From contig NW_027192221.1 in assembly GCF_041956535.1 (NCBI RefSeq), positions 85,271 through 149,270 on the forward strand: a stretch of DNA of 64,000 bases. Reading direction: 5' to 3'. The notes under the pieces are model-generated. The model was not told the origin of the DNA, searched no databases, and saw only the letters and a program-made list of their open reading frames with translations. Made by a program: the position numbers and the translations under genes. Positions 23,053 through 36,742 of this stretch are shown here, piece after piece; the first letter of the stretch is position 1, and each line of letters starts with the position of its first letter. The DNA is from Calcarisporiella thermophila CBS 279.70 (Eukaryota > Calcarisporiellomycota).

Positions 23053-25526
23053 TTTTCTGGTTCAAGTACTATGTGCTTGCTGTAATATGAGGTATTATTA
23101 AGGGAGACGACTTGGTGTGATGGAATATTATCCGTAAGAGCGGGGAGTGGTTTGAGGCAAGGAAAACCAGTGCAAGAATATCAGATGTAAACTAAGAAAA
23201 TCGACCACGCTTAACCAAACTTGAGGATATGAATGTTGAGGCGAAGAGAGAGGGAAAGGATTTGCTATTTATAATAATTTTTTCCAATATTTTCAATCCC
23301 GAGATGGCGCAATAGAAAAATGGGAGCTTTCCATTCACGGAGTAGTATGCCCATACTTCCCCGCACTTTCAGAGTTTTCTTCTCGTATGTTTAATTTGAA
23401 TTCACCCGCTTTGCTCCGGTTCCCACGATCTAAATCTGGCCCCATTGGCTGGGCTTTGACTGAGTGCGATGAAGTTGGTGTGCATTGTTTTGATCCACGG
23501 GCACAACGGAGCAGCTTGTTGAACACAATGTCAGTTGAAAATTGAAAAGCGAGGGGGAGCGGCCTGATGAAGTCATCATCATTTTGGATGATTGGCCAAA
23601 CCGGCCTCTTATTTATAGACTGGGAAATAAGGGTATGACAGGAATTGGGAGGAAGCAAACGTGGCACAGCAGCCGTGCTTGCACGATCCAAGCAAATTGG
23701 TATCCAGTTATGGTCGAAGCTTCTCAACCTAGGTAGAGTGTTGCGGCAGCATTGTTTTGTTTGTGTCCCTGACTGTCAGCTTCGATTTTCAAAGAAATGC
23801 ACCGAGTTCCATGGGGTATGCAAGCGTACACTTATTTCAACAAGCAGGTGTTGCAAATTGATTTTCTCGCTGGAAATGGATGGGACCCACCCGCTTGGAG
23901 CTCCCGTCGGTTTCTCTTTAGAATCGAGAGAACTCAATATAGTTCGTTTCAGATGGTAGATAAGAGGTGGCCCGATAGCATAGAAGGATTCAGACTAGAA
24001 GTGATAAAGACGTAGTCCTCTTTAGATAAGCGCTATCGAAGTTAGCCATCGCAGAGATGGAACGAAATCCATCTGACTTTTTTTGGTCGGCCAGTTTCCC
24101 GAGTTTCACTTGACCTCACTAGATAGAACGCATAAGGACAGTCTGACCAAACAGAAGGGGGAGAGACGACAACGACGACAGTATTGACGATTTAATTTAT
24201 TATTGACGCCCTGCCCTCTCCCCAATTGAGCCTCTTTTAGATACAAGGAAGTTTATTTGAATAGCATAGAGCAGAAAGAGACAGAATGTTTCGTCCTTTT
24301 CCCCTGGGCACTTAATCCCACCCTATGGACGGGCTGCCCTTTGGCCCAGTTTAGGCCGCATCAGGACAGAGAGGGGGCCTTCGCTTTGTTGGGAGCAGAA
24401 AGGGGATTCAGCACGTTTCTCCTTCCCCACGCAATCTTATCTCTTGATGGGCAATTTTGGCGACGCTTTTCTTGGAAGTGGCCGCGGAGAGAAACTTCTT
24501 CCACATTTCTCAAAGGGGAAATGGCTCGTTCTTCCACCGAGGAGGCCCGGTTGCCTTTTAGACATCTCTATATATACTTATTAAAGCAGGGGAATTGGGC
24601 CCATCATTGGCTTGTTTCGCACATAACCGGACTGTGGTTGAGCGACCAGTCAAGCCCAAGAAATTGGGGGGGGGGCTGTTTCAAAGTACTATCGGCCCTT
24701 TGTCTCATCTGTTCTGAATTCTGTTTATATGACTTTTCATAATATCCAAGTTTGGCTGTTATAGGATAAAATGGTGGCCATCTTTTAGGCGAAAATTAAA
24801 AGATGACGACGATTTTAGTAAGAAGAAAACAAATGCAAACAAAAACAGCACGCGTTTCTAATAAGCGCCTAAATAGGGAAAGATGGCCAGGAACTCGTCT
24901 GCACCATTGCTTCAGCCTTTTACCATTTTCTCTGCCGCTTACATTATGGTTAAGCTTTTTATTAAAAGGGAACTCTATCCAGGATTTTGTTCCAGCTCAG
25001 ACTTTTTTTTTCACCCACTTTTCCTCCCGCTAACCTTCTCTCTCATCTCCATTCTCCTCTTCTTTAAACTACTCTTTGCCCCAGGCAGCTCTTTAGTCTT
25101 TTGCCTTTCCTCTCTTCTCCCTTGTGCCCCTCCGTCTCCGGAAGTTTTGTTGACGCTGGTCGTCCTCTGGGTCTTTCGCTCTCTACCACGGTCCGAAATT
25201 CAGTTCCTCATTTTTCTTCTTCATTCATTTCACAAGCTGTTCTTCTTCGGCTGGCCCGAGTTGTTGGAATAGAGCAATACGGTTTAAAACAAATAAAATA
25301 CACCACAGGGATTCTCCGGGTGGCAAACTGTCGTTTTTAACTTAACAATACACCCTTAATATAATCAATTCCGCTGGCCTCGGTGCGCATTTCCATCCTT
25401 CGCCCTCATCCCATCCGCAGCACTTTGTTCTCTTCACTCAAGTGGATTGCTGGTCATCCTCTCGCATCACCTATTTCAACATCACTCCTATTTCAGTAGC
25501 AGCACGCGCTAGCACTATCTAACACC
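23053..25526. other. long intergenic region upstream of ste12
   Basis: About 2.5 kb. Frames at 23335-23727 (-), 23645-23959 (+) and 24257-24742 (+) show no domain, no consistent splice sites and mixed composition, and are not called. A G tract lies near 24666-24675 and a pyrimidine-rich stretch at about 25000-25200. The size fits the long regulatory upstream regions often seen for fungal Ste12 genes, but no specific site is claimed. Confidence 0.4.
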
Positions 25527-27372
25527 ATGGTATCTATACTTCATACCCCCTTTACAACCCCCTCCGACGACCTATCCGCCGCTCCAACCTGCCCGTCCAC
25601 GGTGACGTTCCTCGCAACTACCCCTCTCCACGCGCTCCACCAGGCTCCAAATAATCCTGAGTGGCTGCCGCCTGCCGCGCTAACTCCCTGCTACGCAACC
25701 CTTGCTCCCGAATCTATCCGGTTGCAACAGATCGAGGCGCTCCGCTACTTCCTCACCACGGCTCCCACCACCATGTCGCCTAACGAGTCCATCCAGCGGC
25801 ACGCGCTCCCGAACGACGAGCAGATTGCGTGTGTCCTCTGGCAGAACCTGTTCCACATCACGGGGACCGACATCCTGCGCTCCCTCATCTTCCGCTTTGA
25901 GGCATTCGGGCGGCCCGTGGCAAACCTGAAGAAGTTCGAGGAGGGAGTGTTCAGTGATCTGCGCAATTTGAAAACGGGCACGGACGCGACTCTGGAGGGG
26001 CCCAAGTCTGACTTCTTGGACCTGCTGTACAAAAACAATTGCATTCGGACCCAAAAGAAGCAAAAGGTGTACTATTGGTTCTCGGTGCCCCACGACAAGC
26101 TCTTCGTCGATGCCCTCGAGCGGGATCTAAGACGGGAGCGGAGGGGGATTGCGCCCACCACCATAGCGCTCGCCGAGCCTGCCCTTTCGATCAGCGGCGA
26201 CCTCAGCGACAGGAGCTTCTTGGAATTCAAAAAGGCCATGCTGGGCGAAGAGGGCATACTTGGGCGCGTCCCAAAGGTGAGGCTAGATGCATGCTGCGAG
26301 GAGACTGAGGATGCCGAGGGCAGGGCCTACGAGGATGAAGTGGCCGGCCGGCTCTCCAGCGTTGGGTCGGACGAGTGCATTCTCGGTCTGGACGGCTCGC
26401 CCGCGCCTGGCTCCACCCCGACTCTCTCGGCCTCTAGCTCCTCGCCTTCTCCCGCGATCTACTCTTCCTCCTCCTCTCGGATTTGGGATGAATTCACCAC
26501 CGCTTCCGCTCCCCGCGACGCCCACTCGCCTGCGCCTTCATCCCTCTACTCGCTCATCCCTCCTCTCGCGGATGCTCAGCGCCCAAAACGTCGCCGCATG
26601 ACTATCTCCGACCCAACCCGCTATGATGGCGACGGACCGTGTCCTAATTTTGCGGAGCCTAGACCTTTTGTCTGCCCATTCGAGGGGTGCCGGCGCCCCT
26701 TTAAGGTACACATCCCTTGCCTCTTCTGCTCCATGCAATACGTTCATCCTGGAATGCTCACTCTTGTATGTCTTTACCTATTCAAACATTCTATAGCGGC
26801 TGCAGCATTGGAAACGTCACATCCGTAGCTCACACTCGGATGTAAGGCCGTACGAGTGCCCATACTGTCAGAAGGCTTTTACGCGCTCGGACAGTCTCAC
26901 TGTTCACAAGAAGACCCATTTTCGTAATCCCTCCGATCGCGCTATGGACAAGCAGCAGCGCCGACGTGGGTTGAGTCTTGGCTCGGTTGTTCCACAGCCT
27001 TCTCTCGATGCTTCAACTCCGGACGCTGATATTCCCGCGCTCAACCACCAACACCAACTACCATCGCCACCGCAACAACAGCAGCAGCAACAGCCACTTC
27101 AACAGCACTCATCTCCAACACGACAGCATGACACGCCCATGTCACAAATGATCATCCCCCCCACACACGGTGGGGACGAATTTGCGAGTATGCTCCACCC
27201 GGCTGAGGAGACCATGCTCCTCTTCTGCGGAGGTTCGAATGCGTCCGAGAAACTCTCCTTTCAGCATCATCTTCACCACGGGCACACATTCTCCGAGCCG
27301 CCCATGACCGAAGAGGAACTGAAAGTCAAAAACAGGCTCGCCATGAAGGCGGAATCGGTGGAGATCTATTAA
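25527..27372 (+). CDS. ste12: Ste12 transcription factor (STE homeodomain-like plus two C2H2 fingers)
   Basis: Predicted 584-residue protein from exons 25527-26705 and 26797-27372. Residues ~60-210 are the STE DNA-binding domain. Near-invariant blocks include ITGTDILRSLIFRFEAFGRP, KKFEEGVFSDLRNLK and LYKNNCIRTQKKQKVYYWFS, then VPHDKLFVDALERDL. Two C2H2 fingers follow, CPFEGCRRPFK-RLQHWKRHIRSSH and CPYCQKAFTRSDSLTVHKKTH; the intron splits the first finger exactly between its Cys and His halves. This finger-containing form is that of filamentous fungi; budding yeast Ste12 lacks fingers. It acts downstream of the pheromone/filamentation MAP kinase on mating, invasive growth and virulence-type programmes. 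The C-terminus has a Gln/Pro tract. Assignment is secure. Confidence 0.97.
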
Positions 27373-28952
27373 TTTTATTTCTTCATACATAATTTCTCCC
27401 CCTCCCACAGTAAATTACTTTCATTTATTTTATTTGTCAAGTTTTTTTATTTTACGGTATATATTTTCTATGTAAGTTTTTTGTTTTACTCGGTTTTTGG
27501 TTTTCCTCTTCCCCCTTCCCCCTCCCCCAATTTTTCGTTTTATTTCTTTTTATATCTGTATATGCATATATATAATTACTTGTTATATTTTTGTTATTTT
27601 TATGTTTGTTTCTGAGAATATATGGTCAATTGAAAACAAAAAAAAACTCCTTCCCCCCCTTTTTATTTTCAATAAGTTTCAATAGAAGTTTTCATGTATG
27701 GACAAAATGCTCATGATATTTGAAACAAGCAAGTGATAAATAGAGCGGATGCATGAGAGAGTATCGAAGGCCAGAGTATACTATCAATCTGTAGACTTGT
27801 TAATGAGTAAGTGAGCACTACATGGAGGGACATGCCAAGTGAAGGAGAAGAGCAGAGTTTGGCATGATCTGGTGGAGCGTTTAACCATGCTGGGATACCT
27901 TTGGGGGGGGGGGGGATACCAAGTCAACGCCGAGAAAGAGCCACTTAGATTCGGCAATAAAAGGCACAATTAAAAATGCCTTGTGGATCTCTTGAAAGCC
28001 AAAGAATCGTCTGCGTGGCGTGAGAGTTCTGTCGAATGCGTGGCATCCTTGAATATGGTGGGACTTGCGATTTCTCCGGAAATATCTCCATAGAGGGAGA
28101 GTGAATACTGCCTGAAGCGGCGGAGAAGTACCGGGGGAATTTAGGGCGATCCTAGAGTGGGCGATTTGCGTATTATGATGGGGCAAGGGGAACCGGATGA
28201 CCGTGCTTTGAAGTTCTGCGCACGACATATCTGGGGAATTTGGCGTCGATATGGTGACTGTATCATCTTTATACTTGTGAACATTGTAAAGGCGCCGACA
28301 AGAATGCTGAGAAAGAATTGAAACCATATGGGAATAGGGAAATTGGGAAGGGTGCAGATCGCAACCTGCTGTCCAAAAGAGTGTGAGAGGATAGCAGACT
28401 CCGGATGTCAACTTATATCTGGGACAATGAGCGGCTGAGTGTGAGTGAATGGAAAAAAAATGTAGAACGTCTCCAATGCACACAGGACCTCAGTTTGGGT
28501 TGAATTGAATGCCAAGTGAAAACCGGGATCCTCTCTTACCATGCCCCTTGGGTAAGCGAATACGCTAAACTTCCTATTGGCATGATATCTCTAAACGAGT
28601 GGTGTTTTTTACGGTATCTTTGATTATTTTGCAACTGACCATTTCCATCACGTATTATAGCCAGAGATAAACGGCTTCTGTATATTGCTGTGCTGTATTA
28701 AAGTACATAAGAAAAAAGAAAAAGAGACCCGTAGGTAGGATAAGAGTTAAATACAAAATATGTCGTATAAAGTGTTGAATAGGTTGAGTCCAAGGGGGGG
28801 AAAGGAAAAACCGCAATGTGTGCAGCATTAAATTCGGCAAGAAAGGATAGCATCAGAGTTTGATGCTTAATATACATTGGCATAGAGCGTATCAGCAGCG
28901 AGGGTTAACGGCGATACAATAAAAAAAAATACAGTGAAGGGGCGGACGGCGC
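27373..28952. other. intergenic region with a poly-G tract
   Basis: Holds a very T-rich ste12 3' flank (27373-27680) and a G tract of about a dozen bases at 27903-27914. A 200-codon minus-strand frame at 27881-28483 has no domain and an unlikely composition, and is not called. Confidence 0.45.
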
Positions 28953-29888
28953 TTAAAGGTCGATATCATTCAAGGTCGAGGCAATAAGGGTAGAGTTGCC
29001 CGGGGAGGAAATGATTTGCAGCCCATTTAAACCTGCGCCTAAATTCTCTCCACCAGAGTTTCTCAGTGGGGTGCGTGGCCGAGCCCCCCCACCTCCTCCG
29101 TCTCTTTGCCGGATGGGATATTGCCCCATAGTAGCCGAGGGCCTCGATACAGAGCTTCTGCGTCTCAAGGCAATCCCATCGAACATCATCAGTCTACTGC
29201 TCCCACGCATGGTTGGGCTACGGACGTCCAGTGCGGGAGGAGGTTCGAAGCACTCCATCTCGGAAGAGGACCCGAGCCAGTCGTGGTAATAGAAAGGGAG
29301 GGAGGGCCGAACCCACCGATCAAGAGAATCGTCCACGGATAGGGGTGCAGGCAGGGGGAGCGACCGCCCGGGATTGGAGGTGGGCCCGATGCGGCTGTCG
29401 GTAGGAGCGGAGGGGGCGGAATTATCGCCGGCGGATGAATGCGGGCCGACCATGGTATGCAACCACGAGGCTACCGTGGTATTATGGGGAATAATGCGGG
29501 TGCGAAGACGAGGATCATGAAGAGTGTTGTACGGATGATGACGAAGGCGGAGCTTGTGTGCAGTCTCCTATTTGATTTTGGTAAGTTGGCATAATGGGCT
29601 GAAGAGAATGGGGAGAATGATATGATAAGGACCCACCTTGACAAGAATCTCAAAGAGCTTCTTCACGGTTTTATCATTGACATCCAATGATTCGGAGAAC
29701 TCATTAAACGTGATGAGATTCTCTCCCTAATCCAGACCAAAGGGCCCGTTAGTTATGGCCACCCACCGACGCAAATCTCAGCTGTCCTTTACCTCCTCAT
29801 TGTGAATTTTCTCAGCAACAGAATCGTACAGATCTCTGAACTTGCTTTTTAACACATCCTCTCTATCGAGCAGAAACTTCTTTCCCAT
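28953..29888 (-). CDS. unrecognised 266-residue protein
   Basis: Three exons on the minus strand (29888-29793, 29726-29637, 29567-28953) with good GT-AG junctions and matching phases. The N-terminal 70 residues are charged and helical (FLLDREDVLKSKFRDLYDSV; ITFNEFSESLDVNDKTVKKL). The middle has basic HKLRLRHHPYN. The C-terminal ~150 residues are disordered, with a penta-glycine and the ending STLNDIDL. The NEFSESLDVND stretch recalls an EF-hand edge but lacks the ligand spacing. No family is recognised. The spliced reading frame is convincing; the function is unknown. Confidence 0.65.
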
Positions 29889-30749
29889 TGGTTATAATCG
29901 GCGGAAAGCAGGAAAATAAGTTAGAAATGAAAAGAGAGAATTCTTTAAATAGACGGGAGTTCTCTGTGAACTATATAGACTGCCAAAAAATCAAAATAGC
30001 ATCCCCACCATGGAAAAATGTAACCAACCCAATAATAGGCTTTGATTTCCGAGGTTTTGTGGAGTAACGTCTAGTGTTGGTCACCGAGAGAGAAATAAGC
30101 CACCCTGTTTCAGAAGAGCCCATGGGATGATGGAAAATGGTGGGCTAATAGGCTGCCCTGAGTTAGGCTGCTGCTACGAACAGCGAGCCCGGCCCTGTGC
30201 ATTCGTACTCTAGGGACCAGCGACCTCCCCGGCTACCGAGAACTTGCCGCCATTCTGAAGCGCTACCTTATTTAGAACAATGACATAGGTAAACCGGCAT
30301 TAGGTTCAGACTCCATCGGGGGAAGGAGCCACCCTCCCCATAAAGTTTGCCAACACTTGCACAAAGGATACCAAGATAGGCACCATTGCCTTGTCCATTG
30401 AGGGGGAGTGGGGGCCTATTCTCGGCGATAAAGCCAAAGCTCTTGGGTTGCGCGGAATGCTATGCCGAGGGGGGGGTGGAGGGAAGAGAAGTGGTGCAAT
30501 CGGTGTTTATTACTCACAAACGGAGCCCAATGATGCCATCGAGGATTTAATGCGCGGAAGAAAAAAAGAGAAAAATGAGAGCTATATTACATAAACACAA
30601 AAGAATCGTAAAGAAAAAAAAAGGGAGAATGAAAAAACACTCAGTATCATAAAGGTAGAAAGTATATTACAAAATATGTTAAGAAGAACACGAATAATAT
30701 CAAGGCGACGCGAGCGCATAAGGACGAATTATCGAGTGAGGAGGGGCGC
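29889..30749. other. intergenic region between the unknown gene and TAF1
   Basis: Contains the promoter of the unknown minus-strand gene and the 3' flank of TAF1. A G tract lies near 30471-30478. A 67-codon frame at 30391-30594 (+) is glycine-rich by chance and is not called. Confidence 0.45.
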
Positions 30750-33700
30750 TCACGCTTTCTGGTTCTGCATTGCGTTGAATTTAGGGCATTTCTTGTTTGT
30801 CTTCATATGGCCTAGCTGTCCGCAATTTCCGCAACGGCGCTAATGGGAAAAAAAGAGTTAGAGCTGGTTCCGATCAGATATCAGGAAATATGGAAACGTA
30901 CCACAAGTTGCTCTTTCTTCTTCCCAAGCAATCCAAGTACCGGATTCTCGGCAAGTGCAGCCTGTTTTGCAGCCATACGTTGGCGACGACGCTCCTGGTT
31001 CCGGCGGAGCTTGGCCAGTTCGTCTTGAATCCTAAACAAGAAAAAAACGCAGTGTGAGTAACAAGCTTCGGTAGGATGGGGAGATGAAATGAAGCGAAGG
31101 GGGACTAACCTCTTCTTCATCCGCCTATTCCTCTCCTCATCATCGGTCGGCTCCAAGAGCTCAGCACTATAGGAAAAAAAAAATCGGCCAAGTTAATGCC
31201 GGTTCAAGGCAAGTGCACCATACATAAACAAGGGTTCTCACCTCATTATCTGCTCGTCAATTTCTCGCCTCGACTTTAAATAGGCATTAATGACAGCCGG
31301 GTTTTCCACATGCTCCGTCTCCCACACGATCTCCCCCGTGTTGAGTCGTTTCTTGCGCTTGATCTCAAGCGTCTTGCGGTTACCTGCGCCCGTAAACCGC
31401 GAATACATACTCCCACCCATCGAGAAATTGTCGTCCTCCGAGGTGGCGCGCTCACGACCGAACGATGCGGGCGATGTAAGCGGCGAGGTGGAACGGCGGA
31501 AATGCTGCAATGTGTAGGCGGGATAATCCTCCTCGTAATACGTGGGCTCGCGCTTGAGGATACGCGAGTAGACTCCGTAGAATTCGGCAAGCTCGTCCTC
31601 CTCTCCTCGTCCCGCCTCGCTCTCGCCTCGCTCTTCATCAGTGAGTTCCGGCTCGGTAGGGTTACTTAGCGACTGATATTGTGCATTCCAAATGCGAGCA
31701 ATCTCTTCTCGATACACCTGCTGTTGTTCCGCGACGTTATAGCGATGAGCACTCTTGGGTCTCTGCTCCAGTTGCGCCAGCTTCTCTGCCGCCGACTCGC
31801 CTTGCCGAAGGAAGATGTCCTTCATGGAAACACGAATGAAGCTGAATCCCTCGCCGCGGCCCGTCGGATCCCCCTCGCCATAGAGCTTGAGCATGGCTTT
31901 GCCCTGCGTTGCATTGATGAAGTTACGGGTGATGATCCAGGGGGCAAGCTGCTGCTCGATATCGAGCTTCGATTCCCCCTCCTCCCCCTCGTCCTCATCC
32001 ACATCCGATTTGCCGTAGCCCGCATCCTGGAGAAGCCGTTGTCCCACGAGCATGCTCTCGTACAAGCACACCATCTCCGGAGTCACCAGCTTTCGCAACT
32101 CCTCTTCACTGGGCAAGGGGTTGGTGGGCTTCAGCTTCCAGAAACCGGTGTTGTTACCCTTGCGCTGGAACTCGGCAAACTCCTTTAGCCGTTGGCGAAT
32201 CTGGATCTCGGTGTACTCCGGGAAATACTTCATTAACTTAGTCATCCGCAGGCGGTGGTGTTTGTTTCGCCGGATTAGGCGGTAGGCGATAACCTGGAGC
32301 CGACTCTTGACAGTGTTGGTGATTTTGCGCGAGTGCGGACCCGGCACCTCCTGCACCGGATAAGTCTGACCAACAACAAAGAGGTGGGGTATTTCGCGGA
32401 TGTAGAATCGTACTTGGTTCTTGTAGGTGTTCTTGATCACTAAGAAGTCGGTGTCGTGCGGCGTATGCCTGAAAAGGGGCGCGCGATAGAGATTGTTGTA
32501 GAGCGTGGGGATCGTCTGGCCCGGCTCCACGTTACCAAAGTTCAGAAATGGCGACACATCCGCCACATCCAACACGAAGGGCTCTCCAATTTTTTCGTGG
32601 GGAACGTGATTGTCACTGATATCCTTCTTCCGGTAATAGTTGATGAGCAGGCTACCCATCCCGACGTTGGAGATGATGGGCGGGTATTCCTCGGAGAATT
32701 CAAGCAAGATGTAAGTCGACGTGTCCTTTAGCGTGATATCCCGCGATGTACGGATATACTCTTCGCCCTCGCGCTTCTTAAGCTTCTTCTTCTTCAGCGC
32801 CTTGACGCGTGTGAAGCCCAGCTCCTGGTGGAGCGGGAAGGAGATGGGGGGGCGATGGAATGAGCGGAGATCGGCCTTGGTCAATCTAGTCTTGAAGAAC
32901 GGAGACTGCAGCTTCAATGCAGGCAACGAGTGTTGCACCACCAGTTGCCCGAAGGTTTGCCGGACCCGGTGGAAGCGGCCATCCCGCTGAGCCTCGTAGA
33001 AGCGGTCATTCGAGATGTTATAGCGGTCAATCTGTAGTCGAGCGTGAGTTTCCGCCTCGGATATGGTCGGCTTAGGGGCAGGTTTCGGGGCGGCGGTCGC
33101 CGATTTCCTCCCCTTTCTCGAAACCTTGGGCTCTGCTTGTCCCATATTAGCCGGTTTGTCTGCGTCGGAGTAGGGTGTATAGAACGGCATATAGGGATCG
33201 TTTAGGTTGAGCAGCAATTTCGCTGGTGGCACATATGCACGGCGATCATCCCAGACGACCAGGTCGAGCCAGTCGCCACCCTCGAGATCGTAATTTCGAA
33301 ATGAGATTGGCGTGGATTCGGATGCCTTCGTCAATAGGCTACTCTTTCGCTTTTTCTCTTCATACGTCTCCTCTTCCGTATCCGCGTCCCATAGAATCTT
33401 CTCCTCCCATGGGTCGACCACCACGCGATGATATGCCTCTGATTCCGTCGGAACTTTGGCGGCCGACTCTACCGCCAATTTGGTTTCCTCCGGAACCCTG
33501 GCATCCTCCTCCTCATCATCATCATAATCAATTGGCTGAAATGGTGCCCAACCTTGCGAATACATATATTCCGAATGCGTCTTGGGGTCTAGTCGCAATC
33601 TCTTCACAAACACCTGACGATCGTCCGGCTCAACCGCGAACATTTGGTCCAACTTTCGTGACCCTCGCCTAGATTTAGGCCGTAGCCGATTCTCAACCAC

Positions 33701-34504
33701 AATCTGCGGGGCAAACAGTTCTGAAAACCGCAGGATCTTGTCCTTCTCAAAAGCAGGGTATAGCTCTCGAATATCGATGGGCTTCGGTTGCACCGGCTCC
33801 AACTTCACCTCCGGCAAGGAAGGCTTTGGCCCTTTCGAGGTCAGAAATCCTAGAGCCTCCGCAGCTGCCGCCTGCATCACAGCGGAGGGAGTTGTCGAGG
33901 TGGGTAACTGTAGCATGGCTCCCAAATTGGTCACTCCACCCCTAATCATCGCCGCGGCCAAATCATCTATTGTTGTTGCTTCCTCCATTTTTACGGGCAC
34001 TGGTGTGTCGATGTTGTCATAATCCTCATCTACAGGTGCATGAGTCGAAGGAACACTTTTCACAGCATTCATCCCAAGCTGATAATATTTGTCATTCAGC
34101 ATGTCGTTGGTCGCAAAATCAGGCACTGTTTCATTAAAATCCGAATAATCAACGGCATCAGCAGAGTGTGCCGTGGTGGACACAGTGGTTGTGTCAAACG
34201 GCGTTGAGGGTGGCTCATCTTCATCGCCAAGACCGAGCGATTTGACTGAGAAAAGTTCACCCAAGACAGGATCTTGCGCATCGACGCGCTCTAATGTCTC
34301 CCGCAGTTCCTAGCACCAAGAAAAGAACGAAATTAGAAATAAATCGAAGCAGTGGTTGCGATCAATAAAATCGATTTTGTAGAACATAAAATGCAGCCCA
34401 TGATCAAGTGGAATGAAGCGAATGAACGCACGACTTACCTCATCGAACCCTTCCAAACGTCCATGTTCGTCGACATTGCCAAATAGGTACCCAGCAAATG
34501 ACAT
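30750..34504 (-). CDS. TAF1: TFIID subunit TAF1 (TAFII250-like)
   Basis: Largest TFIID subunit, the scaffold for promoter recognition by RNA polymerase II. 1136 residues from exons 34504-34439, 34309-31242, 31166-31110, 31031-30902 and 30839-30750. The N-terminus (GYLFGNVDEHGRLEGFDEEL) fits the TBP-inhibiting TAND region. The central DUF3591 domain is plain: VRQTFGQLVVQHSLPALKLQ, then TYILLEFSEEYPPIISNVGM, LINYYRKKD and YFPEYTEIQIRQRLKEF. The last exon encodes a CCHC zinc knuckle, RRCGNCGQLGHMKTNKKCP, after a basic coiled coil. No bromodomain follows, as in yeast and unlike animals. Four introns cluster at the ends. Exon phases sum exactly. Orthology is certain. Confidence 0.97.
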
Positions 34505-34836
34505 AGTCGGGAGAGGAAGAATAAAGATGATCGAGAAAGAACCGAATAAAACACAGGAAAATTAAGTTGATTATTCTATTCGGAACAAAACGATCTAGCA
34601 ACAATCACAAAGAATATTGTACAGTAGCTTCAAGAAGACACTGTCTCCTCACCCTCCTTTTTTATAAGAATGCAGAGAAAGATGAGCGTGAAGAGGAAAA
34701 AAAATGTTTTCTTTGCGCGATGATTACGTCATCCAATTCCCTCCGAATCTGAATTCACGACAAAAAAAAGGTTGGCAGTTCTTTCTCGATTTTATACAAT
34801 AGAATAGGGATAAATATGAACATCCAGGAATGCTTC

Positions 34837-36742
34837 TCAGAGCAGGCGAATAAATCTCAGCAACAAAACTAAAAGAGTGGCGAAACACAATAGCGCCAAA
34901 AATATTCCATAAAACCAGCTGAGTGACTCGGAGAATTGACCTGGCACGGGCACATTCATGCCCCATAAGCCTATTTGAAAAAACATGGGTCAACGATCCT
35001 TTCCCTATTCTTGCTTCGATGTAGAGCGGCTATTTACCAGTGATGAGGTTCATTGGCAAGAGAATACTCCCAAGAACTGTGAGTTTCGCAAGAATATCAT
35101 TGGTGGCATTTGATGTGGCGGTAATCTCCATGGATATCTGAGCGAGATAATTGGAATGCGAACGGGACGATATTTTCTCCAAGTGACTGAGAGTTTGATT
35201 CATGGTGGTTATGTGATCTATAAAGTTACATGCAGCATGAATTCATTGAATCGCAGCAAGGTATCCAAAGACAAAATAGACTTGCCTTGCACATCCCCAA
35301 GATACAGTAGTACATCCGCATTTTCCACTCGCTTAATAAGACCCTTGACCGCATCGGGCTTGTTCCCGAGGAGCCGTAGCATGGATATTAACTTCTTGCG
35401 ACAGTGGCCAATCCTACGTAGCATGTCACTTTGCTCGCTCTCCTTGAGGAGAAGCACCAGCTCATCGATCGAATCCACCTCGAACGCAATTGATTTGATT
35501 ATCGGTTCGAAGGAATCAGTTATCGAATCAATAAGGGCATAGTTGATCCAATCTACATCCCAGACGGTGAGCTTGTGTTAAGCAAGAGGGAGAAAGAATG
35601 GATTAAGAAATTGCGCTTACGCACCCGGGCTAATCTCCACAAATCCCTTCAATTGTTTGATACGTCGACGTACTTGAGCAGGATATGGCATTGGCTGGAA
35701 ATGGAACTAGAAAAAAAAATTCCATGTTAATACTCCATCCGTGACTTATACCATATGTGATCCTACTGTCAGAATCCCCTCCTTTAACACAATCATATAG
35801 AGGCTCAGCGGCTCCAGTGCACTCGAGTGTGGATCCTGGTCATAACCTTGGAAACACATAAAATGATAGTTTTTGAAAACCTCGCATTTTTCTCGGGATT
35901 CCTCCTGAATGACATCTTCCAATGTCAGAGGATGCAACCTGAATATCTACATTAAACCAAGCAGATAGAGATTAGTCTAGCATTTAGGTTAGGACCTATC
36001 TGACATTGAATACTTTGCCCAGCAAGCGCATTTCCTGGTCAGTCGGACTCAGGACATCAATCCAAAAACATCCTGCCTTCAATAAGGCCGATAAACTCTG
36101 GCCAGGCTGTGGGATTTCGTGCAATGAGCGAGCGTGCACTGTATTCGTAGCGGTCGAGTAAAAGGTAAACCGCAACGGAACGGTCTTCTCTTGCTCTTGT
36201 GCATGGAAAGCTCGGTGAGGCCCCCATTCCTCTTGTCCTTCATTCCCCTGCCCACTGGACGCCATATACTCCTCAAGCACATCGTATCGGATTCCCTTTC
36301 GTCCTTTCTCCTGGAGATAATTCCCACTCAATAACATATCAGCCTCCAAAGACTCTCTCCTTCCCCCCTCATGTACAAGCGCTTCGTCCTCAGAGGAGTA
36401 CCAGTCACCAATATCGACAAGAAGATCGCTGACATGTCTTGTAATTCCTGGTTTGTTCTCCATGCTCACTCCATGACGTGAGCTGGCATTTAGATTATGT
36501 TTCTCAAAGGTTGCATCGGATGCTTCGTCATGCTCGTGCTGATAATTCTGGCGCTGGATTTGGATCAGTAGTTTCTCAGCCGTAGATAAGACCTTTCGCC
36601 TGCTATTTCCTATTAATTCAGGCTCGCGAGCCTCCAACAGCGGTAACGAGTCAGTCTTGCTTGAGAAGTTAGCGTGGACGGGGCTGGAAGCACGGGAAGA
36701 ATCCGCCGAATTGCGAGCGTTTGCGAGGGGATGCGATTCCAT
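34837..36742 (-). CDS. CorA-family Mg2+ transporter (Alr/Mnr2 type)
   Basis: 531-residue membrane protein from six exons: 36742-36005, 35946-35752, 35706-35625, 35552-35286, 35217-35038 and 34970-34837. Conserved blocks are VFNIFRLHPLTLEDV, SPDWINYALIDSITDSFEPI, a long helical stalk, and two C-terminal helices with the signature GLWGMNVPVPG; the GMN triplet at about residues 491-493 forms the ion filter. The ~200-residue hydrophilic N-terminal extension is typical of fungal Alr1/Mnr2 rather than bacterial CorA. I cannot tell plasma-membrane from vacuolar types. The fourth intron (35285-35218) starts with GCAAGT, a GC-AG intron; without it the frame does not join DVQ to DHITTMNQ. Family is certain. 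Confidence 0.95.

Noticed and set aside
23335-24742. Several frames upstream of ste12 on both strands
   Set aside because: No recognisable motifs and inconsistent frames; more likely regulatory DNA.
27881-28483. 200-codon minus-strand frame
   Set aside because: Composition unlike neighbours (His/Ser/Phe-rich), no domain, contains the antisense of a G tract.
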